64,000 nt of DNA from Dromaius novaehollandiae (lineage: Eukaryota > Chordata > Aves > Casuariiformes > Dromaiidae). Where the stretch lies: NCBI RefSeq assembly GCF_036370855.1, contig NC_088103.1, positions 37,303,904-37,367,903 of the forward strand, written 5' to 3'. The notes under the pieces are model-generated. The model had not been told where the DNA came from, ran no database searches, and was given only the letters and a program-made list of their open reading frames with translations. The translations under genes and the position numbers were made by a program. Position 1 is the stretch's first letter. Each line of letters opens with the position of its first letter. This document shows, piece by piece, positions 51,710 through 64,000 of the stretch.

Positions 51710-53330
51710 TGCTGAATCTGGCAGCCTGATAGAGGTGAGGCTGCCGCAGCTCCGCAGGTCCAACCGGTAGCGAGGCTGAGCGCATGCTCCCAGTGGGTAC
51801 TCACAAAAACACATGTATACAATATGCACACAGCTGGATCAACACAGACAGAATCATAGTCTGTGCAGTAACTGACCCTGCATCCTTGGTCTCCCCAGCT
51901 GCTGACACCCAGACATACGACCCCTGAGGCCTGCAGCCCCACTCCAGCTGCTGGTACAGACACAGGCACATGCACCCCCTCCCACCACTCCCAGTCTCAC
52001 ACATGTGTGTGCACACACATCTCAGTTGAGCTTCAGACCCTCTGGTCTCTTCAGTACTTGGCCTGGACCTCCTGGCCCCTCTGGCAGCCAGTTCCTCCAG
52101 TTGTCTCACTCAGAGAGACATGTGGATCTGGTCCAGACTTATGGCCAGTTTGATATGCAGCTCTCAAGTCACTTTACCTACTTGCTGGCAGGTTCGGCTT
52201 GATAATGTGATCACACCCTGACATACATACCTTCACTTGTTCCTGTTGCTGCTGCCTTGGACACATGAGCCCCTTCAGCCCATGGTCTGACTCCGGTTGC
52301 TGGCCGTCAGGCCTTTGTGCTCACAGGCACACGGAACAGAGCCCCTCACGCAGGAGAGTGGTTAGAAATGGGATTTAATGAGAACATAGGCCAGACTGCA
52401 GTGATCAGGCATATGACATGACCAGAAAAACTTACCAGCCAGCATCGAGGTACGAGAGAGACATGGATTTACTGAAGTGAGTCCAGCAAAGGGCCATGGA
52501 GATGATTAAGAGCCTGGCGCATCTCTCGTATAAGGAACGGCTGAGAGCTGGGTCTGTTTAGCCTAGAGAAGAGAAGGCTCAGGGGGGATCTTACCAATGT
52601 GCATAAATACCTGACCGGGGGTATGTAAAGAAGATGAGGCCAGAGTCTTCTCAGTGGTGCCCAGTGGCAGGACAAGAGGCAATAGGCACAAACTGAAATT
52701 CCCCTTGACATAAGAAAACACTTTTTTTTACTGTGAGAGTGGTTGAACACTGGAACAAGTTACCCAGAGAGGTTGTGGAGTCTCCGTCCTTGGAGATACT
52801 CAAAGCCCCGGTGGTCCTGAGCAACCTGCTGTAGGTGACCCTGCTTGAGCAGGGGGGTTGGACCAGATGATCTCCAGAGGTGCCTTCCAGCCCCAACTGC
52901 TCTGTGATTCTGTGATCTGTTTACTTGAGGCTGCACCCTTTTATCCCCTTATCCCTCTGTTTTCCCATGCTTGTTCGTCCCCAAAACACCTTGATTCCAT
53001 CCTCCTCCCCCACCTTTGGTTTCCCTAAACATCCCATGATAAGTCAATCCTCAAATGCTCTTCCCTGCATCCCATAGTAAGTGTCTAAGCCCCGCAAGCA
53101 GTAACACCCATCAGTCTGAAAGATGCCTCTCTGTTTACTCACTATGGCGAGTCTCACCCCTGGGCCATGGGGCTCATGGTTCTCCTAGGATAGCCCTGGG
53201 AGTAACCAGGGCAGGGTATTTGGGTCCCCCCTGCCATTGTCCTCTGTGCTCCTTCATATGTGTGGCGATGAGCCTTTTATCATCTAACCTAATGTTTTTC
53301 ACTTTGGTAAGAGGAGCATACCTGATTTAA
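51710..53330 (-). mobile_element. Probable endogenous retroviral LTR, antisense, split by a CR1
   Basis: The region differs in composition from its surroundings (C/A-rich on the + strand). On the minus strand it has an LTR-like order: about 390 bp of U3-like sequence (53330 to 52946), a TATA-like GATAAAAGGG (52945-52936), a short downstream leader interrupted by the CR1, an ATTAAA polyadenylation-like hexamer (52379-52374), and a long U5-like part rich in cagcagctgg motifs. No gag, pol or env coding sequence is recognised, so it is probably a solo LTR or a fragment. The ends and target-site duplication could not be fixed, and the family is not identified. Confidence 0.45.
52455..52916 (+). 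mobile_element. CR1 LINE, 5'-truncated 3' end
   Basis: This is the canonical 3' end of an avian CR1 in the sense of the + strand: 'gtgagtccagcaaagggcc', 'agctgggtctgtttagcct', 'cagtggtgcccagtggcagg', 'cccagagaggttgtggagtc', 'gttggaccagatgatctcca' and a terminus of repeated ATTCTGTG-type 8-mers (about 52901-52916). It has small internal deletions relative to the family as I remember it. It interrupts the antisense LTR, so it inserted later. CR1 copies typically show 5' truncation and lack long target-site duplications, as here. Confidence 0.92.
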
Positions 53331-55724
53331 GATTTTTTTCCTTATGCCGTAGAGAACAACAGGACAAATTTACCTTATGTGCTTTTTGTTGACTTGCACA
53401 TTGACTTGGTTTGTTGAGATCAAAACAAAAATACTGAAGAGCTTCAGGACCAACAACAGTTCATCTCCAGTCTTCTCCTTCTCCCCTTCTGCCTTTAGGG
53501 GAAAAAGGGTATTAAAATGAAGTTTCACTTCATTTTGGACCATTTTCATGACATGCTGTCAAACCACAAGTATTATTATGTCTCTTTAGTGAGCAATGTG
53601 AACTATGTACAGCCGTACTTAATATAGCCATTTAAACAAATTAAACCAAAGTGTTAGCTTGCCTTTAGTTGGCTAAACAAACACGGACATCTATTTTTTT
53701 TTTTTCTCTTCTAGAATTAGATATTAAGATGTTTGTGGCAAACATGTCTTGCTGTTGTCAGTGTCTTCAGCAGGTGCAAAAAGGAAGTGCAGCAAATGTT
53801 ACTTCAAAAACCCAAGTGTCTCTTCAACTTCACCAGATGTAGAGTGGGAAAAGTCAAGTAAAAGAGAAATCAGTGTGATGAAATGGAATTTATGCTATGT
53901 TTTGAATTTGACATCATTGGTTTATATCTGAAGTGAAAACAAATGAAAAAAGAATGCCAGGTCTGAACTTAATCATGAATTGAAAACTGCTGCCCTGAAG
54001 TTCTGCACAAAATATGGGATTATTTTTGTAAAGTTTTGTGGATTTTTTTGTTTGTTTTCTTGTTTAAAAAGGGGTATTTAAAGGCTTGTTCTAGCTTTTC
54101 CTCCACTTCCTATTGCCTTCTACACTGCTCTACAGTTTTATTATTTATGAAACAGAGCCTACCACTACAGAACATTGCACCTTGCTCAACCTCTTAATTT
54201 GCTTTCTTCTGCGTATTAATGGCATTGCAGCACATGTCTGGGGTTGCCTGGAATAGACTTGAATTCTGACTTCAGAGAATGGAGCGCACACATTGTGAGA
54301 GAGCAGCTACTTAAGCACCACCTTTACATTTTCTTCTGCATATATTCTGGAAGTTCTGTCTTGATTTGGGTCAATAAATACAGAAAATAAGATTAGTTGT
54401 ATATAAACAATCTAAGAAAAGCAGAATAATGAAGCTGTTGGGGTTGGGTTTTTTTTACTGCTGAACTTTCATAACTTTTTTTAGATACAGAGTAAGTATT
54501 GTGGATATAGGCCATCTGCAACTTAGATACAGAGTATGAGTTCATAAATACAGTGTGTTTTAGTAACTCAGGATTTGTGCTAGCAGGGATGACTGGTTGA
54601 TCTGATGGATAGACAGTCTATGCTTAAGAACTTGCCCAATATAGTTCTGTAGGTCTGTGCGAAAATCCTTAAAGGATTGGGTCAAAAATATAATGTTAGA
54701 GTTTAAAATAGACATTCACTCCTCAACAGGAATTTGCTGCTCTTCTGAATTTGCTACTCATTGAGGGATGCGCTTTATATGAATATAGTGACCTCATCTT
54801 TGCTGGATAGAGTTGAAGCTATTAAAGTAACTCACATGAATTTCACTTCCACCAGAAGCAAAGAATACAAATGCATACACCCATGAGTACATGCACCTGC
54901 ACACACACGTTTAGGTGTTTTTTCTTTTTTTCTAAAGTAACAAACCCAAAAAACTACTGCTTTGAGTGTAGTATGTTTGTCATTAAAATCAGTGGAACTA
55001 GAGTAGCTAGCAAGTTGTGCCTAGTTCTACTTTTAGATTCATGCATAAAGTTCAGGAATGAAAATGTTTAGTGTAAAGTAGCTTTAAACTAACCAAATCC
55101 GGTCTTTTTAAGCCTTTTATTTCAAACTTTTATTCGCTTTAACTCTGCTTGCATATTTAAAATATAATAGTCTGTAGAAATAGGTTTAGAGTTTAATTAT
55201 TATAATTTGCCTTGTATGTAATGATTAAAGATAGCACTCAGGAATTCAGGGGAGTTTTCTAGGTTGTCAGCAAAATAATTTTGACGTCTCTTAACTGTTT
55301 ATTGTGTGCCTGAAAGTAATTCATGCTATAAAAAGAGATCCAAATTTCTCCAAAATCAATACAAACCACTCACTCCATGATATTTTAAACTTCTGGTCAA
55401 CCTGAAACAAGTATGAGGTATAGTTTCTTTTTTACTCTTTGTGTTTCACACCTTAAATTATCAAAAGAAAATCAGTAAATAGATAAGTAAGATTTCTTCA
55501 GAGAATCTATAAAGCTCTATCTGAGCTTTTAAAAATTTTTGTTCAGGTTTTAGATCTGAGTGATAAAATTATGATCCTGTAATGCCTTATTTTGTATCTA
55601 TGATTTTATGGTAGCAGTTTGTTTTTTTTCAGATTATTGCTAACTCTGTTCATCTCTATGTGGAGGTTAATTTATCTCTGTGTAAATACAGCTGTATGTT
55701 AAAATAAAGAATCTGATGTTTTGA

Positions 55725-55886
<162 letters not shown>

Positions 55887-58800
55887 TAAGGAGGCTGGAG
55901 AGGGGAAAATAAATCACTATTTCAATACGCTCAGCAAGAGGAATAAATTTAAGGATGAGTGTTTGGTTGGTGACTATGGAATAAATGGTGTTCTGCTCAG
56001 GGCAACTTCACACTTGAGATCAAAAGTGAGGTGTGTGCGTGTTGCTTTAAATGTAGTTTCCAGGTTTCTGAATTTTATTATTAAGTCTGGCTATGATGTG
56101 GACTGTGGCATTGTGTATGCATACGAGTTATAAGAAAATCCATCACTTCTAACTGTGATTTAAGCTGTTCTGTGATTATGTATAAATATCTACGGCTTGT
56201 CTCTCCAGTCTGTAGTGAAACTGGTCATTTATAAAGGCTGAAGGAGTATTAGTTAATACTTTGGTAGATATTTTTAACTGTCATCTTTAGCTAGAGAAAA
56301 ATAGAGCAGACTAAAAGGATATACATTTTAAATGAATTCTTTGTTTTACGCTCTTTAGCAGAATAATTTGAAAACTTTCTTCAGAGTCCACAAAGTTATC
56401 ATGCTCTAATGCAGTAAAATACAGGGTTTTCCAGCTTAGTTTGGGAATAGTAGACTGAAATAAACATATTCTTTCTTAGTTGGTTTCGGAATCTCATGTA
56501 GGATGAGAGAACAAAAGATGACTTTCCTATTTAATTAAATTTGTTTTGAACAGATAGCAGAAAAAGATGCATGCTGTATATTTAAAAAGAGAAAAAAGCA
56601 AGGCGATAATGATTTTAAGCTCTTATTTGTCCCCCAAACATTTATGGAAAACACAATGTCACCACTTGGACAATAATATTAAACATTTCATTTATATACT
56701 TTAGTGAAGAAGTGAATGAGCAGAAGAGTGAGGAACCACTTGATAACACTCCAGCTTTTCTTTTAGCAGTAAATTGTTGACTGTGGAGTTACTGTAGCTT
56801 TTTATTTAGAAAGTTTGACCTGAACAGAGTTTACACTGATGAAGTATCCACGGTAGCTAAATTTCCTTCCTGGGTTGATGATATTTTTAAACTCTGAAGA
56901 TCTCTTTCCATCTGAAATTTGCATTTAACTTATACCATTCATAAGTACAGCCTTATTTTTGTAGCTGTTTTTGTCAATCTTAATGAAAACTGTTTTAAAT
57001 GAAGTCTACACATGCTGTACATGTCGTATTTAGGGAGCTGGTTCTCTGGATGAGCTACTTATTATGGGAAAAATTTTCTAATAAGTTGATGATATTCACT
57101 GTCAGAGTTAATAGACCATTATTGTTGTTTCTTGTACAGAATATTAGTATAATTTATTGAGATGTTTAATGACTGGCAGTGATTAAGCTTCTCAGAGGAA
57201 TACAAAAATCTTACTTATAATATGCTGTGAGAGTGTGCTTACGGAGAAAGGTCTTTGGATAGACGATCGCAGAGTAGTTACTTAGCCAGTTAAGTCATTT
57301 GAGATAGGAAATTACTGAGAATGCAGTCAAAATGGTTTGAGTCATCTATTTTTTTTTTAATTTATTGTAACTTTAGGTTGTTTATGGTGAGTCATGTTTG
57401 TACCCAGAGAGACTGGATTTCTGCAAATTTTTGCTATTTTGGTTTCCTATTGCATTTTATAAGGCATTTTCATAATGTTTTGAAGTTATTTATTTTTAAA
57501 TGTATATAGCTATCTCTTTGCACTGCTTATCTGAGCAGAACATCAATGCTTTATAGCTGAACAAACTATCAAAGGCAGATGAATAATAATAAGAGATAAG
57601 AGTGTACTATCCTATTTTTAACTTTATGCTTGTTAAGTTTTCGCACCGCTGGAAAACATCTGCTCTTTGTATTGACCAACATGAGTATTTTTGTTTAAAG
57701 TAAAAACTTAAAACCAGAAGTCAGTGTTTGTGCCACATAACATATAGTTCAGAAGCAGCCAAAATTGAATACTTAAGGGGAAAAATTTAAACTCCAGTTT
57801 AAATGATAATGATCAACCTACATTTATGCATGTTACAAAAAAGGCAGCCTTAGCCAGTTCAGCAACATTGGCTTTATTTCTTAGTCATCACAGTTTTGGT
57901 TCAACATTAAAGCAAGTTGTGGCTTGATTTTTAGATTACAGCTTACTCTGTGGTTAGGATTGTTCGGCGAGAGAGTTTTAGTACTTAGAAAAACGCAGAG
58001 TAAATCGCATGTGGCCCTGGGAGCAGAGGCTGGCTTGTGCTCTTTCTGAGCCGTAATCGTCCTGAGCTGCCGAATGGCCTTTCCAGCTCCTGAATCTTTC
58101 CTCTCTTGAGCTTCTGTGTCTGTCTCTCCCACGGCCGTCTGCCCGGTGTTTGGCGTGACTGGCGTTTCTCGCAGCGTTTGCACCTTGCCAGGCTCCAGCA
58201 CGCCTGAGGTACAAGCGCTGTTAATGTTTCCCTGGTTTAGTCAGATGGGGGGAGTCACAGACTGGGTACAAGAGAGACCAAATGCATTTGCTCATTATAA
58301 ATATTTAATGTACTATGAGCCTCCTGTTGTGGAAAAGACTTTCCATTACTGCTGGTTCAATCCCCTTCTCCCCCAGCAAACCCCTTTTGACGGAGAGGGG
58401 TGGTCTGCCAAGCTGCTTTGAAAACCAATCATCCCTCTGCCTTTCCTAGGTCTTCCCCCCGCCCTGTGAAAAAATCCCAGAGCAAAAATCTCAGAAAAAC
58501 TGATGAAGTGCTTCTTAAATTTTCTGCTGGGCTATCTAACCACAGAGATTTCTGGACCTGCTATAAGATCGCTAATAAAAAAAAAAAAATGAGGCTTGTT
58601 TTCTAGCTACTAGTACGGTACTGAAGTGCAAAGGAGCTGCAGGGAAAGGGTGTTGGAGGGTGACAGGCCCTGGGGAGCGGCAGGGAAGGCATGGGGCATC
58701 CGCAGCGATTACAGAGGTGGTGGAGCCAATATAGTCGCTCTGTACAAATACAAAGTTCTTGTTTCAATTAATACTTTATAAGCACACTCTTTCATACAGT

Positions 58801-59065
58801 AACTAATGTCAATTTTAGATATTAGTTGTCAGGAAGTGACCTAATGTCTTGCTTTACAGATACTGGCTTAATACATTCATATCTGTATTTTTGTTGATTG
58901 AAAATTGTAAAGTACTTTGTATATTAGATCACTTCCTGTCAGAAAAATGAGCTTTGTGGCACGGCTTAGCACATTCCAGGAGTCTCGAGTCCAGAAGCAA
59001 AATCAAAGGGGGATCTTAGTGTTTTAGTTGCAGATCCCCCTCTCCGCCCCGGCTCGCTCTTGGGC

Positions 59066-59080
59066 GGGGGGGGGGGGGGG
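59066..59080. repeat. G15 homopolymer
   Basis: Fifteen G follow GGGC, in a small GC-rich patch in intron 3. It is a likely assembly or sequencing-length ambiguity and a G4-prone site. Confidence 0.9.
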
Positions 59081-61749
59081 TGCAGGGAGGAAATTATGAA
59101 CTACTTTTATTTAAACAATGTCTTATCTCTGTGTGCCTAGCTGGCACACTAATAAGAGGGGATATCCAAAAGATACATAAATGGAGGTAAATAACCCACC
59201 ATTTATATTAAAATTAATACTTGCAGTTTGGAGATGGAGAAAAAGCAAATTTTGGGTGGAGTAAAGCATTTTTGTTAGCTAGACCATTGGATTACAAGCT
59301 AGTTTAAAAATATTGTTCTGTAAATACCGCATTGCGAGTGCTCTCTCTCTCTGAAAATTTAATTAATTTTAGCATTCTGTATAAGTGTGTTTGTAATTCT
59401 CTCCAGGAGAATTTTTATTCTGAAAATTGTGATGAATGTGCTGGTCTCTGTGAAAAGCAGCAGAGCCCTTCAAGGCCGAGGGGTGCTGCTCTGGCCTTCC
59501 ACAACTAATGGGTTTGATGTTTCTGATTACCGGTTATTCTGAAGTAGCCCAGCATATAGGCTTCTGCTCCAATATTGGCACTATTCATGTTCTTAAAAGT
59601 GAAGCACGCGAGCACATCTTCGGTCAGTCAGGGTCTACGTGTGTGCAGTACTTTGCAGGACCAAGTCCATTTCCACAGACTCATGAGAGCTCTGGTCAGC
59701 ATTCGGTGCTCTACCTGGAGTGTTGATGTTGGACTGCGCTGTTAATGACACATTTTGAATTAGGTTCTGCTATAATTTGTCAATCACAAGACGCTCTACC
59801 TTTTCTTTACCTCCTGGAAAGCAGTAGCTCTCACTCTTAGTCTAGAGCCTCTTGACTGTTGACATTTTTGGGTTATTATAAGCCTATTGCTAGTGCTCAC
59901 GGTATTCTCAGAAACAGAATGAAGCTTCTGGTTCTTGGTTTCACTTCTATATTTGGTAAATATATAGCAATGAAATTGTCTAGAAAATCACAAGTAGCAC
60001 GAAGAAGGTAAATGGGAAGTGACTGCTCACTGTCTCGTCTAATGGCAGAACTGGTGGCTATGAAGGAGAGCTGCAAGTTGTCAACCACAAAACAGTTGAG
60101 AGCAGGATGCGCTGCTTGCATTGGGTAGATAACACTTGTGTGTCAGTGTTCACGCAGGTTGCTGTAGATGCTGAAAGCCCACGGGCTCACAGGACAACTT
60201 GACAATTTTGCAGAAGAAAAGTGTATCTGTTGCTGCTAAATTTAGGAAGTCCTCGAGCCACACTGTTGAATGCTCCCCAGACTCTTGGGGAAGTTTCATG
60301 GTGTGCTTTCCCTCTCCTTCGATTCTTCTCTTGGCATCTGCTGTTGGGCATTTTTTCCAGAGAAAAGATACTCAGCTAGATAGATCTGTGGTCTAAGTGC
60401 AATCGTTCTCACTTTCATTAGTTAGCTAAAAAATTATATGTTCATGTGTTATATACTTTTATATGCTTTCTCTATATAGCTGGTCAGACTTAAAAATTAC
60501 ACACATCTATCACATAAGAAATGTTTAACATTTTTCTGCATTGCCAATTAGCTGTAAATTTTTCTGTGGTGAATTATATTGATATAAATCTTTAATTTCA
60601 CAAGAAAAGATTTTAATATTCCATTCAAAAGGAAAATATGACTACCAATGAAAAATACAATGAAATAAATTTCAGTTGCTTTGTGTTAGGAAATATGAGT
60701 TGAGCGAAACATAATGATTGAGTAAAACATGATTTAATTGAAAATCTGAAATAAAAGTCCCAACTGTTGCTTTTGACTCTATTGCAATGTGCAGTGTTTT
60801 GTGTGATTTTTGTATCATTTCCAGTTTTGAAATGCAAGCTAATTCTAATTTTCCTTTATTGTCTTAATAGATAAATCTCTGATCCAACATTACCTAGTTA
60901 AATATGTACTATTCTTCTGTAAAAAAAATTAGGCTAGCTTCTCTTGGCTTATTAACTCTCAGTTCATTTATTGTATGTTTCTTTGTGAAACTGTTTCTTG
61001 CATTTTCTATTTTGGCTGTATATTCCTTATGGTAGGATTAGGATGGGGAAAGTTTATTTTAGGAAATGCATATACCATCACACAGTATTTGTATATGGAC
61101 ACCAATAGTTATAGACATATTATAACTGAAGCTCTGCATTTTCAGAATGATTTGTATGCTGTAGAAACAAAAAGAAACCCCTAATCTTACTTTGTTCATG
61201 TAAGAAGCAGGCATGAGAGAGGAGCGATTCAAAGGAACCCGGCAGAATCAAGATAAGCAGGTCTATTACGGTTATATGTGTTTTGATGAAAGCATGTTAA
61301 ATGAAGTTACATTTTCATAGCTTAGAGACCGTTTCAGAAATGTGTCACTAAGACTTTGTGCTCCATAACCTGATACAGGCATTGTCTACAGTGCGTGTCA
61401 GATACATTAGCCTTTGTTGCTTGATTTTTGCTGGCATCTTGCGTGTATCTTTCATATGTATGCAGTTTGTGATGGTTATGGTCTTGAATCAGAGCTGAAA
61501 AATAAATAACTGCTGAAATAGTCATGCTTTAGTCTTAATCTTGAAATAACAAGGGAAACCTGTGTTTGGTTGAAAGTATTAGATTGAAAGTAGAGAGGAA
61601 TTGCATTGCTCTCTTCAAGTGCCACTTAAACTGATAAAGGTGGTAGAGATTCATTTTGAAGTGATATTAGTTGTTATTTTTAATAGATTAAAATTAACCT
61701 GTCTTTTAGGAGATTTTCTAGACTTTGCATGAGAAGGATAATGCACTCG

Positions 61750-61810
61750 GGTTTGAACAGGACAAAAATGGTGGACCCTTCTGACCTTGTAATTTGTGAG
61801 TCTGAATCTG
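61750..61810 (+). repeat. Possible old CR1-type 3' terminus
   Basis: The phrase 'gacccttctgaccttgtaat' followed by 'ttgtgagtctg' resembles the end of older CR1 subfamilies (cccttctgacc, then an imperfect 8-mer). It is short and diverged. Confidence 0.3.
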
Positions 61811-64000
61811 CCTCCTACACTAGCCTGGTATAGCAAGGAGAGATTGGTGGCTGGAAAGAAATATGAAAATACATTAAAAACATCTAGCTGTGAAGTCAAT
61901 AAAATCCAGAATTCCTAAGTAAAGCGTTATTTGTGTTGCATGCGGCACTCTTAAACTTCCTGCACCTTTGCCTTTGGAAGAGTGTAATTACGTGTCATGC
62001 TTTGGCTTTGGTGGTTGGTAGCACTGATCAGCAGGGATTCCCTCCCCTCCTATAGTTTTCCTGAGATGTCCCATCTCCTATCCCCCATTCCCATCCCAAC
62101 TCTTCCTAAAACATCAGAGATTAACCAGAGAATATTACATGGGATGTTCCAGCCATGCAAGTCACAGAGGATTTGCCTGCACTTAGATGATTGATTGGTA
62201 AAAGCTGGTTTAGACCATTACAAAGCTAAAAGCTTTGGTTTAGGAAGGAGTTTCCCCCAGATCAGTTGAGTAAAGATTTAGGATTTTGTTCTGCTTTCCT
62301 CTGCAAGATGCTTACTGAGAACATTTTCAGGATGTCTTACCTGACCAGTCATTTCTCGCTGTAGCAGTGCTGGACATTGACAGACACTGTCTTTGCTTGC
62401 AGAATGCAGTTTAAGATTAAAATGGTTTAATCAGAAGTCTTTCATTTTACTCTATAGCTATCAGGTGAGATGTCTTGATTTCTGCAAAAGGTTAGATTAG
62501 GCATGTCAATAGGTTCTTTAACCTAAATATCTGTGAAGGTGTTCAGCACTTGCCATGGAGCATGGCTGACATCTGGAAAAACTAATATATAATAAGTACA
62601 GAGTATCTTCTCACCTGTTCATGGCTATTTTAGGCTAGGAGCACTGCTGATATATTTGAACGCAGTATTTAATCTATATACATTGTTGGCCACCTCTAGA
62701 CTGCCCAATCTCTGCTAGAAAGTTTTCAACTCTTTCAAAGTCTTTAGATCCCATCTGCTTTGGGTTTTATATTCAGTTGTAACATCTAATACACACTGAA
62801 CCTCTTTGACTTTTGCTTCCATATTATCATCCTTGATATTCTCAGTACCGAATTAAGGTGATGTGCTATATCAAGTTTACCGTGATGTATGTTTGGTTTT
62901 TGAAAAATGGCATGAAGTTTGGATTAGATTATTTCTGGATGTACTTCTTGTTTTCTGTTTGTTAGAAATGGCATCTGGTACCTTCTGTATGCAAAACAGC
63001 AATATATGTTCCTTAGAAAATGATCCCTTAGTCAACTGTGCTCTATGAAATGTGTAGTAATGCGAAATATGTTCTTTAATAGATAGCTACTTATAAACTG
63101 TGAAGTTTAATCAAATCAAAATCTAAGAATATTTATAGAAGTTAGAAATTTTGAAATAGAGCCATGTTGTTTGTAGCAAGCTGTTGTAATTATCCACTGC
63201 ATGCTAAAGTTTGTGTACTTTCGATTACAATCTTAAGGGAAGGGTTTTTGATATCCACAGCTCTTATGAGTCCACTTTATGTTTGAATGTTATCTGTAGA
63301 AAGGATTTTCTCTAATGGACAGCTTTTAACTTGATCTGTGTGTTCCTGGTGTATTTAAGAAAAAGGAACTGATCCTGATATTAAACTAGCTTGATGAACT
63401 AAGTTGAGTAAAACAGACTATTTCATGTTCTGTGATGTAGTAATATTTTGCTATTAAGAAATGGCTCTTTATCTAAGGGTAGAGAATTTGAAGGATTAGT
63501 TGAATAGAGGGAGGGAAGGGGGTGGTGTGTGGTGGACCTTGGAAAAAGAGAGCATTTCTCAGCCCCTTTAGAAGATGCTGGTAGGACGTTGAATTAGGGG
63601 TTTGGATTTCACTGTAGTATTCAACACACCAGATTCTGTTTCTCTTGATCTTGAAATATTTGAGAAAGAGATTTATTGCTCCTAATTACAGAACCACTTG
63701 AGGTGGTCTTTCTAAAAAACAAGTGTACTTTTGTAAGCATGGTTTTCTGATGCATTTCCATTCTTCTCTTCTTATTTGGATTGGCAAACACCTGTTTTTT
63801 ATTTTACCAATATTTTTGAGATATCTCTAAAAAAGAACTTAATTTAAACAATTTATTTAGAGTCCCATTTCTAGTAACAGGATTTAGTGTAACTTTTTTT
63901 GGATTTGCGTTCTTACAAGTAATTTTTAATTCATTTCTGTGCAAATTAAACAGCTAACCCTGAGAGACATGTAATCACGGCCATGAAGTGATTGCAAATT

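Overview
This window is vertebrate nuclear DNA, most likely from a bird. It has long AT-rich introns, one CpG-island promoter and very low coding density. A recognisable 3' end of a CR1 LINE with its terminal 8-mer repeats (about 52455-52916) points to a bird or another sauropsid. No Alu or L1 sequence was seen. The only protein-coding gene I can support is the 5' part of SHOC2 (SUR8), the leucine-rich-repeat scaffold of the MRAS-SHOC2-PP1C phosphatase complex, on the + strand.

Layout. 1-11090 is upstream flank with no recognised exon and a few decayed repeats. About 11090-12350 is a CpG island with ETS, YY1 and GC-box motifs, taken as the SHOC2 promoter and untranslated first exon; two splice donors are possible (after 11733 or after 12293). 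From there to 39018 is a very large intron 1, with a second smaller CpG-rich block (14090-14460), microsatellites, short tandem duplications and several splice-flanked candidate mini-exons. 39019-39951 is exon 2: 230 nt of 5'UTR, then codons 1-234 plus one base. 39952-55743 is intron 2, which carries decayed CR1-like LINEs and an LTR. 55744-55881 is the 138-nt exon 3. From 55882 to the window end is intron 3. The remaining roughly 300 codons of SHOC2 lie downstream of the window.

The visible protein, 280 complete codons, has the Lys/Glu-rich N-terminus, the GVAF motif known for PP1C docking (residues 63-66) and about eight LRRs, and matches the mammalian protein closely as I remember it.

There is no operon-like or multi-gene novel system here. 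The most interesting signals concern RNA processing and translation. (1) A 26-nt candidate exon at 29480-29505 is followed by an 11-nt perfect U1-complementary donor, and its pyrimidine tract is built from a TGTC microsatellite plus a C run. (2) SHOC2 exon 3 itself begins with a donor consensus (AG|GTGAGT), the architecture of a recursive-splice site, and is a frame-neutral 138-nt exon. (3) A ladder of upstream ORFs in exon 2 ends in one whose stop overlaps the SHOC2 start codon as ATGA. (4) A CR1 element is nested inside an antisense LTR in intron 2. All family assignments rest on reading and memory; no database was searched.
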